Source of the DNA: Actinomadura luzonensis
Lineage (GTDB): Bacteria; Actinomycetota; Actinomycetes; Streptosporangiales; Streptosporangiaceae
NCBI RefSeq assembly: GCF_022664455.2
Contig: NZ_JAKRKC020000001.1
Coordinates: 4,469,001 to 4,533,000, forward strand
Direction: 5' to 3'
DNA: 64,000 bases
Shown: in pieces, positions 50,892-59,435 of the stretch
Layout of the letters: the number at the start of each line of letters is the position of its first letter
Position numbering within the stretch: position 1 is the first letter of the stretch
Notes under the pieces: generated by a model
Database searches by the model: none
The model's input: only the letters and a program-made list of their open reading frames with translations
What the model was told of the DNA's origin: nothing
Made by a program: the position numbers and the translations under genes

Positions 50892-51629
50892 GTGGCGGAC
50901 ACGTGGATCCTGCATCCCGACTACCGGACTCCCCCGGTCCCCACAGGCGCGGGCATCCCCCCGGGCCCCTGGCGTCACCCCGAGGGCGGCCACATCATGA
51001 ACGGCACCTACCAGCGTCCCCTGCCCGAGCGGCGGGTGGAGGTCGTCACCGTCTGGTACGGCTACGTGCTCAGCCACTGGCGCGGCCCGCGCATGCCGCG
51101 CTTCAGCAGCCCCATGGTGTCGGCCTGGAACCCGGTCCTGGCGCAGGGCCTGACGGCCGACCCGGCCGCGCCGGTGCCCTACCGCGACGAGCTGTGGTGC
51201 GACCGGTGGATCGCCGAGGCCCTGCTGTACGGGCGCAAGCCGTACGGGGCGTTCACGCTGCCGGTGGAGGAGGCGCTGCGCTGGTTCGCGATGAGCGGCG
51301 GCACCGGCCTGGTCTACCGCGCGGAGCTGGCGGGCGAGCTGGTGCGGGTGGTGGCGGGCACCGCCGAGCGCTACGCCCACCTGTTCGACCTGGACTCGCT
51401 GATCGCCGACTACCTGGAGGCGCTGCCGCCCGGGCTGGCCGAGCCGGAGGCGGCGGCGCTCGACGCGCACCGCCGCCACTCCCCCGCCGTGCGCTACGTG
51501 CTCGCCGACGACGCCGAGGCCCGCTTCGCCGAGGCCCCGCTGTCGGTGCGCGGCCTCACACTGGGCTACCCGCCGCACGAGACCGCCGAGCGGATCGCGG
51601 CCGCGCGGGCCGTGTCGTCGGGGTCATGA
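50892..51629 (+). CDS. Unrecognised protein (245 aa)
   Basis: GTG 50892, 7 bp after AAGGG, gives MADTWILHPDYRTPPVPTGAGIPPGPWRHPEGG. The protein is soluble-looking and rich in Trp, Arg and Pro. It has WYGYVLSHWRGPRMPRFSSPMVSAWNPVLAQGL, WIAEALLYGRKPYGAFTLPVEEALRWFAMSG and a helical C-terminal half. No signal peptide, membrane segment or known motif was seen. Codon bias matches the chromosome, so it is a real gene. It lies alone between a GntR gene and a convergent phosphatase gene. No function proposed. Confidence 0.7.
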   Translation: MADTWILHPDYRTPPVPTGAGIPPGPWRHPEGGHIMNGTYQRPLPERRVEVVTVWYGYVLSHWRGPRMPRFSSPMVSAWNPVLAQGLTADPAAPVPYRDELWCDRWIAEALLYGRKPYGAFTLPVEEALRWFAMSGGTGLVYRAELAGELVRVVAGTAERYAHLFDLDSLIADYLEALPPGLAEPEAAALDAHRRHSPAVRYVLADDAEARFAEAPLSVRGLTLGYPPHETAERIAAARAVSSGS

Positions 51630-51672
51630 TCAAGGGCGTCGCGTTCGCGGGCCCCGGCTGAGCCGCCGGGCC

Positions 51673-52479
51673 TCAGGAGGGGTCGCGGCGGAGGTGCCCC
51701 GCCACCTCGGCGAGGGCCGACCCGGCCAGGTCGAAGCCGCCGACGTGCGCGAGGTAGTCGCCCTTCGCGAGCGGGTCGCCCAGGTAGACGCCGCCCGCCC
51801 GGCGCACCAGCAGCGCCCCGGCGGCCACGTCCCAGGGGTGCGACCAGGTGCCGTAGGTGGCGTCCGACCAGCCGGCCGCGACGTGCGCGAGCTGGAGCGC
51901 CGCGCTGCCCGGCCGCCGGATGGTGGAGAAGGAGCTCAGCAAGCGGCCGTAGCGCAGCAGCGCCGGCTCGCCCTCGGTGTCGAGGTCGATGGGCTGCGGG
52001 TAGGAGCACAGCAGCACGGCCTCGCGGTCGCGGGCGGCGCCCCGGGCGCGGATCGGGGAGCCGTTGCACCAGGCGCCTTCGGTGCTCGCGGTGAACTCGT
52101 CCTCGCGCACCGGGTCGTAGACCACGCCCGCCACCAGCTCGCCGCCGACGGCGGCGGCGATGGAGACGCAGAAGAACGGCAGGCCGGCGGCGAAGTTGGC
52201 GGTGCCGTCGATCGGGTCGACGTACCAGACGAGGTCGCCGGAGCCGGTGGGGCCGCCCTCCTCGCCGACGACGGCGCTGCCGGGGGCGCGCGCCTCGAGG
52301 ACGGCGCGGATCGTCTCCTCGGCGGCGCGGTCGTGCTCGGTGACGGGGTCGTGGAAGTCGCGCTTGGTGTCGATCTCGGGCCGGGACCGGAACGCCTTGC
52401 GCAGCCGGGGCCCGACGGCCCTGGCCGCCTCGGCGGCGGTGTCGAGGAGCTGGGTCGCGTCCATCTGTGTGGCATCCAT
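51673..52479 (-). CDS. Inositol-monophosphatase-family phosphatase
   Basis: 268 residues with the Mg2+ motifs GEEGG (72-76), DPIDGT (88-93) and the late WDVAAGALLVRRAGG. The family dephosphorylates inositol-1-phosphate, histidinol-phosphate or 3',5'-bisphosphate nucleotides; which one is not clear. The N-terminus carries a duplicated MDATQ pentapeptide. The first ATG (52479) has GGAG 5 bp upstream and the second (52464) does not. It is divergent from the HutC-type regulator by 90 bp. Confidence 0.9.
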   Translation of the reverse strand: MDATQMDATQLLDTAAEAARAVGPRLRKAFRSRPEIDTKRDFHDPVTEHDRAAEETIRAVLEARAPGSAVVGEEGGPTGSGDLVWYVDPIDGTANFAAGLPFFCVSIAAAVGGELVAGVVYDPVREDEFTASTEGAWCNGSPIRARGAARDREAVLLCSYPQPIDLDTEGEPALLRYGRLLSSFSTIRRPGSAALQLAHVAAGWSDATYGTWSHPWDVAAGALLVRRAGGVYLGDPLAKGDYLAHVGGFDLAGSALAEVAGHLRRDPS

Positions 52480-52532
52480 CGCGCTCCAGCCTAGCGGGCC
52501 GGGTGGCGGCGGACGCGGCAGGGCCGCGCCGT

Positions 52533-52562
52533 TTGTCAGGACATTCTGACCTCGGTTAAGCT
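52533..52562 (+). promoter_or_regulatory. Promoter of the HutC-type gene with palindromic operator
   Basis: -35 TTGTCA (52533-52538), 18-bp spacer, -10 TAAGCT (52557-52562), ATG at 52570. Palindrome GTCAG-GACATT-CTGAC (52535-52550) overlaps the -35, a good position for autorepression. Confidence 0.6.
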
Positions 52563-52569
52563 GATCAGC

Positions 52570-53310
52570 ATGACCTCCAACCTGGCGATCGACCTGGATC
52601 GATCCAGCCCCGTGCCGCTCTACTTCCAGGTGGCCGAGCAGATCGCCGAGGCCATCCGCCGGGGCGACCTGGCCCCCGGCTCGCGGCTGGACAACGAGAT
52701 CCTGCTGGCCGACCGGCTCGGCCTGTCCAGGCCGACGATCCGCCAGGCCATCCAGTATCTCGTGGACAAGGGCCTGCTGGTGCGCAAGCGCGGCGTCGGC
52801 ACGCAGGTGGTGCACGGCCAGGTCAAACGCTCGGTCGAGCTGACGAGCCTGTACGACGACCTGCGCCGCGCCGGCCAGGAGCCGGCCACCCAGGTGCTGG
52901 CGCTGGAGCCGCGCCCGGCCGAGGAGGACGTCGCGGCCGTCCTCGGCGTCGAGCCCGGCGCGCAGATCCTCTACCTGGAGCGGCTGCGCTTCGCGGCGGG
53001 CGAGCCGCTGGCCCTGCTGCACAACTGGCTGCCGCTCGGCCTGGCCCAGCTCGACGCCGGCGACCTGCGCCGGCGCGGCCTGTACGAGCTGCTGCGCGGC
53101 GCGGGCGTGCGCATGCGGGTGGCCAACCAGCGCATCGGGGCGCGGGCGGCCACCCAGGTGGAGGCGAAGCTGCTGGCCGAGCGCCGCGGCGCGCCGCTGC
53201 TCACCATGGTCCGCACCACCTACGACGACCAGGGCCGCGCCGTCGAGCACGGCTCCCACGTCTACCGCGCCTCGCTCTACTCGCTGGAGGTCACGCTCAT
53301 CGAGCGCTGA
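52570..53310 (+). CDS. GntR-family regulator, HutC/UTRA subfamily
   Basis: 246 residues. The N-terminal wHTH (VPLYFQVAEQIAEAIRRGDLAPGSRLDNEILLADRLGLSRPTIRQAIQYLVDKGLLVRKRGVGTQVV) precedes a UTRA effector domain (about 95-240; LYLERLRFAAGEPLALLHNWLP, VANQRIGARAAT). HutC-type proteins sense sugars, sugar phosphates or amino-acid catabolites. It is divergent from the IMPase-like gene, which suggests a sugar- or inositol-phosphate signal, but that is only context. The 3' end overlaps the phosphatase gene on the other strand by 34 bp. Confidence 0.92.
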   Translation: MTSNLAIDLDRSSPVPLYFQVAEQIAEAIRRGDLAPGSRLDNEILLADRLGLSRPTIRQAIQYLVDKGLLVRKRGVGTQVVHGQVKRSVELTSLYDDLRRAGQEPATQVLALEPRPAEEDVAAVLGVEPGAQILYLERLRFAAGEPLALLHNWLPLGLAQLDAGDLRRRGLYELLRGAGVRMRVANQRIGARAATQVEAKLLAERRGAPLLTMVRTTYDDQGRAVEHGSHVYRASLYSLEVTLIER

Positions 53311-54914
53311 GAGCCGCCGGGCGCGCGGTGGCGGCGGACGATCACCAGGGCGACGTCGTCCTCGCGCGCCCCGAAGGTGTCGATGAGCCGGCCGGCCGCC
53401 TCGTCCATGTCGTCGCCGATGCCCTCGGCGGTGCGGCGGGCGATCTCCAGGCTGTCGTCCAGGTACTTGTCGCGGTCCTCGACGAGCCCGTCGGTGAACA
53501 TCAGCACCGACCCGCCCGGCGGCACCACCACCCGGTCGATCCGGTAGACCTCCTCGGCGACGCCCAGCAGCAGGTTGCCGAAGTGCTCGTGGTAGCGGGC
53601 CGTGCCGTCGCCGCCGAGCAGCAGCGGCGGGATGTGGCCGGCGTTGGCGATCTGCGCCTCGCCGGTCGCCGGGTCGAGCAGCGTCAGGCACACGGTCGCC
53701 GTCATCCGCGGATGGTAGCGCCGCAGCACGTCGTTGAGCAGCGACAACGACTGGTCCAGCTCCACCTTGCCGATGAGCGAGGCGCGCAGCGCGTGCCGCA
53801 GCTCGGCCATCACGGTCGCGGCCAGCAGCGAGTGCCCCTGGACGTCGCCGACCGCCACCAGCACCTGGTCGCCGAGCTCCAGCACCTCGTAGAAGTCGCC
53901 GCCCACCTCGACGTTGTCCACGGCCGGCTGGTAGCGCCAGACGATGTCGAGCCCGGGCACCTGCGGCACGCGGGAGGGCAGCAGGCTGCGCTGCAGGGTG
54001 AGCGCGATCGCGTGCTCCTCGGCGTAGGCGCGCAGCGCCTCCACCGCCAGCGCCACGGCCTGGCCGATCTGCCGCATGATGCTCAGCTCGTCCTGGTCGA
54101 GCTCGGGTTCGGGCTCCAGGCCGAGCAGGATGGGCGGCCGGTCGCGCTTGGTGCGCGCCACGACGGCCACGATGTCGCGGCGCGAGGGCGTGTCCGGCGC
54201 CACCGACGTCCAGTAGTCGTACGGGACGTCGAGGAACTCGATGCCGGCCTTCTGCCCGAGGGCGCGCCCGCCCAGCGTCTCCAGGGCGCCGGGCGGCGAG
54301 CTGCGGACGGTGACGGTGCCGTCCGGCGGCACGGCGGTCAGCCGGCGGGTCCGGCCGTCGGGCGCGAGGGCCACCACGCCGGCCGTGCGGCCCAGGATGC
54401 GGCTGGTGCCCGAGACGGCGGTGGACAGCAGCTCGTCGAAGGTCTGGGCGGCGTTCATCGCCAGCGTGAGGTCGGTGAGCGCGCCGAGCCGGCCCGCGAG
54501 GCGCTCGGCCCGCTGCCGGGCGCGGTGGTAGCGCAGGGCCGCCTCGACGGTGGCGACGAACTCGTCCGGCTCGATGGGCTCGGCCAGGTAGCCGTCGGCG
54601 CCGCGGTGCAGGCCGAGCGCCCGGTCGGCGGCGGTGATGGCCGCGCCGGAGATCTGGATGACCGGGATCGAGGAGGTGGCCGGGTCGTTCTTGATCCGCT
54701 CGCACACCTCGTAGCCGGAGATGTCCGGCAGCCGCACGTCGAGCACCACCAGGTCGGGGTGCAGCTCCGCGATGCGCCGCAGCGCCTCCAGACCGGCGGT
54801 GGCCTCCACCACCGCGTACCCGGCGCGGCGCAGCCAGCTCGACAGGATGTACAGCTTCGTCGGGGTGTCGTCCACGACGAGGATCGTGGCCGCCGACGGG
54901 GTGGTGTCACTCAT
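53277..54914 (-). CDS. Response-regulator PP2C phosphatase (REC-GAF-SpoIIE, RsbU-like)
   Basis: 545 residues in three domains. The receiver domain (1-125) has phospho-acceptor Asp59 in LVVLDVRLPD. A GAF-like sensor follows (about 145-300). The C-terminal PP2C/SpoIIE phosphatase (about 320-530) has VEVGGDFYEVLELGDQVLVAVGDVQGHS and MFTDGLVEDRD for the two metals. It would dephosphorylate an anti-anti-sigma (STAS) protein when switched on by the neighbouring hybrid kinase. Its start overlaps the kinase stop by 8 bp. It is the last gene of the stress operon. Confidence 0.92.
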   Translation of the reverse strand: MSDTTPSAATILVVDDTPTKLYILSSWLRRAGYAVVEATAGLEALRRIAELHPDLVVLDVRLPDISGYEVCERIKNDPATSSIPVIQISGAAITAADRALGLHRGADGYLAEPIEPDEFVATVEAALRYHRARQRAERLAGRLGALTDLTLAMNAAQTFDELLSTAVSGTSRILGRTAGVVALAPDGRTRRLTAVPPDGTVTVRSSPPGALETLGGRALGQKAGIEFLDVPYDYWTSVAPDTPSRRDIVAVVARTKRDRPPILLGLEPEPELDQDELSIMRQIGQAVALAVEALRAYAEEHAIALTLQRSLLPSRVPQVPGLDIVWRYQPAVDNVEVGGDFYEVLELGDQVLVAVGDVQGHSLLAATVMAELRHALRASLIGKVELDQSLSLLNDVLRRYHPRMTATVCLTLLDPATGEAQIANAGHIPPLLLGGDGTARYHEHFGNLLLGVAEEVYRIDRVVVPPGGSVLMFTDGLVEDRDKYLDDSLEIARRTAEGIGDDMDEAAGRLIDTFGAREDDVALVIVRRHRAPGGSQRSMSVTSSE

Positions 54915-56586
54915 GGCGGGCCCCCAGCGCCTGCCGGATCGTGTTGAGCAGCACGTCCCTGCGCAGCCCCTGCTTGCCGAGCACGGCCGCGGCCCGCTCG
55001 ATCTGGCGGTGCGCCTCGGCCAGCGTGACGACGATCACCGGCACGTCGCGCAGCCGCTCGTCGCCGGCCATGCGCTGCAGCACCGCGGTGCCGTCCAGGC
55101 CGGGCATCATCAGGTCCAGCAGGGCGAGGTCGGGCCGCGCCGCCGCCATCGCGGCCAGCGCGGCGGCCCCGTCGGGGGCCTCGTCGATGTGCGCGGCGAA
55201 CCCGGTGAGCATGCGGCGCACGCCGGCGCGGAAGTTCTCGTCGTCGTCGGCGACGAGGATGCGCTGCACCACGGGGACGTCGTACGGCTCGTGCGGCAGC
55301 CGCAGCACCGCCGTGGTGCCCTCGCCGACCGTGCTGGCCAGCGTCAGCGTGCCGCCCATGGCCTGGGCCAGCCGCCGCGCGTACGGCAGGCCGAGCCCGG
55401 TGCCCTTGGCCCGGGTCTGCGCCGGCCCCGGCACCTGGTAGAACTCCTCGAAGACGCGCTCCAGGTGCTCGGCCGGGATGCCGATCCCGGTGTCGGTCAC
55501 GGTGAAGACCGTCTCGCTGGCCGCGGCGTCGTGGGCCGCCTCCAGCACCACCTCGCCCTCCTGGGTGAACTTCAGGCTGTTGGCCAGCAGGTTGCGCAGG
55601 ATCCTGGTGAGCATCGCCTCGTCGGCGAGCATGGTGAACGGCGGCGGCGGCACGCGCACGCTCAGCGTGACCCGGTCGGTGCTCTGGGCCGGGCTCATCG
55701 TCATGCGCAGCCGCTCGGTCAGGGTGACCAGGTCGACGGAGGTGAGCTGCGGGTCGAGCCGGCCCGACTCGGCCTTGCCGATGTCGAGCAGCTCGCTGAC
55801 CAGCGCGAGGAGCGTCTCGGCCGAGGAGCCGATCAGCTCGATCTGGCGCGCCTGCTCCTCGGCCAGCGGCTCGCCGCCGGGCCCGGTCAGCAGCCGGACC
55901 AGGCCGATGATGGAGTTCAGCGGCGTGCGCAGCTCGTGGCTGACGGTGGCCCAGAAGCGGTTCTTGGCGTCGCTGGCCTCGCGCAGCTGCATCGACTTCT
56001 CGTCCAGCTCGGCGTAGAGGGCGACGACGCCGCGGTTGGTCTCCTCCAGCTCCGCCGAGAGCTGGTTGTACAGCGCCATGACGCCCTGGTTGGTCTCCTC
56101 CAGCTCGGCGTTGAGCTGGCGGACCGCCTCCAGGGTGGAGGCCAGCTCGTGGTTCTGCTGGCGCAGCTCGTCCAGGGCGCCGGCCGGCGACAGGGCGTTG
56201 ACCTTGGCGCGGACCTGCGCGATCGACAGCGCGGACGCGCCGGGGGGCAGCCGCTTGCGCATGACCACCAGGCCGGGGCGGGCGCTGTCGACGACGTCCA
56301 TGAGCCGCCTGGCCATGCTCACGCCGGCGGAGTCGTGGCCGCCGGCCTCGCCGGGGAAGCTCACCTCCACCACCAGGTCGGTGAGGTCGAGGACGAAGGC
56401 GACCAGCATGCCGGCCTCGCGCTCGATGACGAACTCGCGGCCCAGCTCGCTGAGCGCGGTGGCGACCCGGATCTGGTCCTGCTCGGACATGCCGAGCGCG
56501 GCCGCGACCTCGCGGCCGACCTGGCGCATGGTGAAGACGTCCTGGTCGCCGCTCACCGTGACCGTGGTGAGCTGCGCCGCCCTCAC
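54907..56586 (-). CDS. Hybrid histidine kinase with N-terminal RsbT-like domain
   Basis: 559 residues. An RsbT/SpoIIAB-like domain without a clear ATP lid (1-115) comes first. A coiled coil (about 140-205) follows with two near-identical ELEETNxGVxALY repeats. HisKA has His217 in FWATVSHELRTPLN, HATPase_c has DTGIGIP and GTGLGLPYARRL, and a C-terminal receiver carries LALLDLMMPGLDG. No membrane segments, so it is a cytosolic sensor. It presumably signals to the REC-PP2C protein encoded just downstream. GTG 56586 starts 10 bp after the upstream stop. Confidence 0.92.
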   Translation of the reverse strand: MRAAQLTTVTVSGDQDVFTMRQVGREVAAALGMSEQDQIRVATALSELGREFVIEREAGMLVAFVLDLTDLVVEVSFPGEAGGHDSAGVSMARRLMDVVDSARPGLVVMRKRLPPGASALSIAQVRAKVNALSPAGALDELRQQNHELASTLEAVRQLNAELEETNQGVMALYNQLSAELEETNRGVVALYAELDEKSMQLREASDAKNRFWATVSHELRTPLNSIIGLVRLLTGPGGEPLAEEQARQIELIGSSAETLLALVSELLDIGKAESGRLDPQLTSVDLVTLTERLRMTMSPAQSTDRVTLSVRVPPPPFTMLADEAMLTRILRNLLANSLKFTQEGEVVLEAAHDAAASETVFTVTDTGIGIPAEHLERVFEEFYQVPGPAQTRAKGTGLGLPYARRLAQAMGGTLTLASTVGEGTTAVLRLPHEPYDVPVVQRILVADDDENFRAGVRRMLTGFAAHIDEAPDGAAALAAMAAARPDLALLDLMMPGLDGTAVLQRMAGDERLRDVPVIVVTLAEAHRQIERAAAVLGKQGLRRDVLLNTIRQALGARHE

Positions 56587-56596
56587 GCCGCCGCCC

Positions 56597-57598
56597 TCAC
56601 GTCGCGGCCTTCATGGCGAGCACGGTGGCGTCGTCCCTGCGGGTGCCGGCGTCGCGCAGCAGGGTCGCGGCCACGACGGCCGGGGAGCGCGCGGCCAGGC
56701 CGGGGAACGCGGCGACGTCCCAGCGCTCGGTGAGCCCGTCGGAGTGCAGGACGAGCATGCTGTGCGGCGGCACGGCGTACTCGTACTCGCGCAGCCGGCT
56801 GCGCTGGTGCCCGGCGATGCCGGGGACGGAGATCATGCCCTGCCGGCCCTCGGCGTGCACGATCCAGCCGGAGACGTTGCCGAGCCCGGCGTAGCGGACC
56901 ACGCCGCCGGCGCGGTCGAGCCGGGCCACGGCCACCGCGCCGCCCCTGGTGCCGGCCAGCGCGCGGTGCAGGCGCTCCAGGAGCTGCAGCACGGGCAGGT
57001 CGGACAGGTCCTGGAAGACCTCCACCGCGCGCCGGGAGGCGGTGGCCGCGGCCGGGCCGTGGCCGAGGCCGTCGCACAGCAGGCCGGTGGCCGTGTCGCC
57101 GTCCTCGACGTAGGCGTAGGCGTCGCCGGAGACGATCTCCTCCCCGATGGGACGGGTCACCCCGCTCATGCGCGAGGCGGGCGGCGCCGTGCCGGCCGCC
57201 GTGAAGGACATGCTCACCACGGTGCCGCGGCCGGGCAGCGAGTAGACCTCGTGGGCCGAGGCCATCCTGGTGATGCCGCCGAGACCGATGCCGAGCGTGC
57301 CCGCCGTGGAGTACCCGTCGCGCACGGCGCGGGTCAGGTCGCGGATGCCCGGCCCCTTGTCCAGGGCGATCACCTCGACGGCGTCGTCCGCCTCGGGATG
57401 GGTGCGGATCAGCATCGAGCCCTCGACGGCGTGCTTGACCAGGTTGGAGGCCGCCTCGCTGACGGCGACGGCCACCCTGCCGCGGTCGTGCTCGTCGAAG
57501 CCGCACGCCTCGGCCAGCGACGTGGCGGCCCGGCGGGCCGCCCCGATCGCGCTGGCGTCCTCGATGCGGACCCATGACTCGTCCCGCGAGCGGATCAT
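56597..57598 (-). CDS. RsbT-like ATPase fused to PP2C phosphatase (RsbX-like role)
   Basis: 333 residues. The N-terminal HATPase_c_2 domain has SEAASNLVKHA (N box), DKGPGIRD and GTLGIGLGGITRM. The C-terminal SpoIIE/PP2C domain has DAYAYVEDGDTATGLLCDGLGHGP and VLHSDGLTERWD. The position after rsbR-rsbS-rsbT fits an RsbX-type feedback phosphatase that resets phosphorylated RsbR/RsbS. The kinase half could additionally phosphorylate a STAS protein. The ATG overlaps the rsbT stop (ATGA). Confidence 0.9.
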   Translation of the reverse strand: MIRSRDESWVRIEDASAIGAARRAATSLAEACGFDEHDRGRVAVAVSEAASNLVKHAVEGSMLIRTHPEADDAVEVIALDKGPGIRDLTRAVRDGYSTAGTLGIGLGGITRMASAHEVYSLPGRGTVVSMSFTAAGTAPPASRMSGVTRPIGEEIVSGDAYAYVEDGDTATGLLCDGLGHGPAAATASRRAVEVFQDLSDLPVLQLLERLHRALAGTRGGAVAVARLDRAGGVVRYAGLGNVSGWIVHAEGRQGMISVPGIAGHQRSRLREYEYAVPPHSMLVLHSDGLTERWDVAAFPGLAARSPAVVAATLLRDAGTRRDDATVLAMKAAT

Positions 57599-57996
57599 CG
57601 GGCCCACTTGGTCACCGTCACCCGGGTGCCCTCGCCCGGCTTGGACTCCAGGTCGAACTCGTCCACCAGGCGGCGGGAGCCGCTCAGCCCGAGGCCGAGG
57701 CCGCCGCCGGTGCTCCAGCCGTCGGTGAGGGCCAGGTCCAGGTCGGGGATCCCGGGCCCCTCGTCGGTGAAGTCCAGGCGCAGGCCGTCGCGGACGCCGT
57801 TGCTGACGACCTCGATCCGCACCTTGCCGCCGCCCGCGTACATGAGGGCGTTGCGGGCGAGCTCGCTCGCCGCGGTCACCAGCTTGGTCTGGTCCACCAG
57901 CGACAGGCCGACCTGCTGGGCGCTGTTGCGCACCTGCTGCCGCACGATGACCACGTCGCTGTTGCCCGCGATGGCGAGCTCGATGAGGGAGCTCAC
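57595..57996 (-). CDS. rsbT: Serine/threonine kinase RsbT (switch kinase)
   Basis: 133 residues, single GHKL ATPase: ASELARNALMYAGGG (N box), DEGPGIPD (G1) and GGLGLGLSGSRRLVDEF (G2). In stressosomes RsbT is held by RsbR/RsbS, phosphorylates their STAS domains upon stress, is released and activates an RsbU-type phosphatase. The GTG start overlaps the rsbS stop (GTGA) and its stop overlaps the next start. Confidence 0.92.
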   Translation of the reverse strand: MSSLIELAIAGNSDVVIVRQQVRNSAQQVGLSLVDQTKLVTAASELARNALMYAGGGKVRIEVVSNGVRDGLRLDFTDEGPGIPDLDLALTDGWSTGGGLGLGLSGSRRLVDEFDLESKPGEGTRVTVTKWAR

Positions 57997-58373
57997 TCCG
58001 GCACCGCTGCCGCGCCGATCCCGCTGCGATCCTTGAGCATCGCAACACCCTTCTCAAGGTTGAGCGCGGTCCGCACGCCGCCGAGCGAGAGGCCGAGCTC
58101 GACGAGTGTGATCGCGACCGCGGGACGCATGCCCACGACGATGGTCTCGGCGTCCAGCATGCGCGAGATCGACGCGATGGTCGAGAGCATCCGGCCGATG
58201 AAGGAGTCGACGATCTCCACGGCGGTGATGTCGATGATCACGCCGCGGGCGGCGCTCTCCACGATCGCGTCCGCCAGGTCCTCCTGCAGCATCAGCACGC
58301 TCTGGTCCTGCAGGTCGATCTGGATGGAGACGATGAGCAGATCGCCGAGCTTGAGTACGGGGACACGTTCCAT
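57993..58373 (-). CDS. rsbS: Stressosome scaffold RsbS (STAS)
   Basis: A 126-residue stand-alone STAS domain starting MERVPVLKLGDLLIVSIQIDL. The phosphorylation loop reads IDITAVEIVDSFIGRML, with the Ser of VDSF as the expected target of RsbT. With RsbR it would form the pseudo-icosahedral stressosome that traps RsbT. Its start shares one base with the rsbR stop (TGATG). Confidence 0.93.
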   Translation of the reverse strand: MERVPVLKLGDLLIVSIQIDLQDQSVLMLQEDLADAIVESAARGVIIDITAVEIVDSFIGRMLSTIASISRMLDAETIVVGMRPAVAITLVELGLSLGGVRTALNLEKGVAMLKDRSGIGAAAVPE

Positions 58374-59236
58374 CAGGACCGCTCCAGCCCCACGACGACG
58401 TGCCGGTCGGGCCCCTGCGAGATCTGCACGCCGCTCTGCCGCAGCGCGTAGGCCAGGGCGTCGGCGAGGGAGGCCTTGGTGACGATGTCGCCGAACTCGA
58501 TGCCGAGGGTGACGATGGTGTGCGCGATCTGCGGGCGGATGCCGGAGATCACGCACTCGGCGCCCATGAGCCGCGCGGCCACCACCGCCTTGAGCAGGTG
58601 CTGGGCCACCTGGGTGTCGACGGCCGGCACGCCGGTGATGTCGATCACCGCGTGCTCGGAGCCCGTCTCCACCAGGCCCTGGAGCAGCTTCTCCATCACC
58701 ACCTGCGTACGGGCGGAGTCGAGGGTGCCCACCAGCGGCACCGCGAGGATGCCGTCCCACAGCTTGACGACCGGCGTGGACAGCTCCAGCAGCTGCTCGG
58801 CCTGGTCGTTGATGATCCTCTCGCGGGCGCTGACGAAGGTCTCGAACGTGAACAGGCCGAGGTCGTCGATGTACCGCGACAGCCAGATGTAGCCGCGCAG
58901 GGCCTCGAAGTCCTCCTCGGACTCGATCAGCCCGTACACCGCCTCCTTGAGGCTGAAGACCACGACGGCGGTCTCCGACGGGGTGAAGCCCTCCCTGGCC
59001 TGGTGCCGGGACAGGTCGGCGAGCTGGCCGCGGAGGTCACTGGCGTCCCCACCCTCGCTGATGGACTGCAGAAGGGCCTGGTATATCTCGCGCAGCCGCC
59101 CGGCCAGGACGGCGCGGTCGGCCCGGCCGCCGACGGTGGCTCCCGCGGTATCGATCCAGCGCTTGAGGACGGTCTCCTCCTGCGCCCGCAGGAGTTCCTC
59201 CATGCGGAGCCGGCCGGCGTCGCCGTGAGCGGTCAA
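58373..59236 (-). CDS. rsbR: Stressosome sensor RsbR
   Basis: 287 residues. The N-terminal all-helical RsbR/globin-like sensor region (about 10-150; SKxALYGLIES-like segment VFSLKEAVYGLIESEED) is joined by a linker to a C-terminal STAS domain (about 155-275). DITGVPAVDTQVAQHL carries the expected phospho-Thr. TTG 59236 has GGGAG 6 bp upstream; an internal ATG (residue 12) is the alternative. It is the first gene of a six-gene operon joined by overlaps, apart from one 10-bp gap. No SigB-like gene is in the window. Confidence 0.9.
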   Translation of the reverse strand: MTAHGDAGRLRMEELLRAQEETVLKRWIDTAGATVGGRADRAVLAGRLREIYQALLQSISEGGDASDLRGQLADLSRHQAREGFTPSETAVVVFSLKEAVYGLIESEEDFEALRGYIWLSRYIDDLGLFTFETFVSARERIINDQAEQLLELSTPVVKLWDGILAVPLVGTLDSARTQVVMEKLLQGLVETGSEHAVIDITGVPAVDTQVAQHLLKAVVAARLMGAECVISGIRPQIAHTIVTLGIEFGDIVTKASLADALAYALRQSGVQISQGPDRHVVVGLERS

Positions 59237-59435
59237 GGTGTGCTCCCGAGGGTGGGTGGTTTGTCGTGAATCGACAGGAAGGCTACCGGGCTTTTGGCCG
59301 TGTCTGCATTCGTTCCTGCCGACACCCTCTCACCTGGGGGCCGGTGGCTCGCAAGCGATGATCAAGTGGCGTGCAAACGCGTATGCCTAGAAATGCCAAG
59401 GAAGGTCTGGAAAGCACGAGAAACGGGGTAGGACA

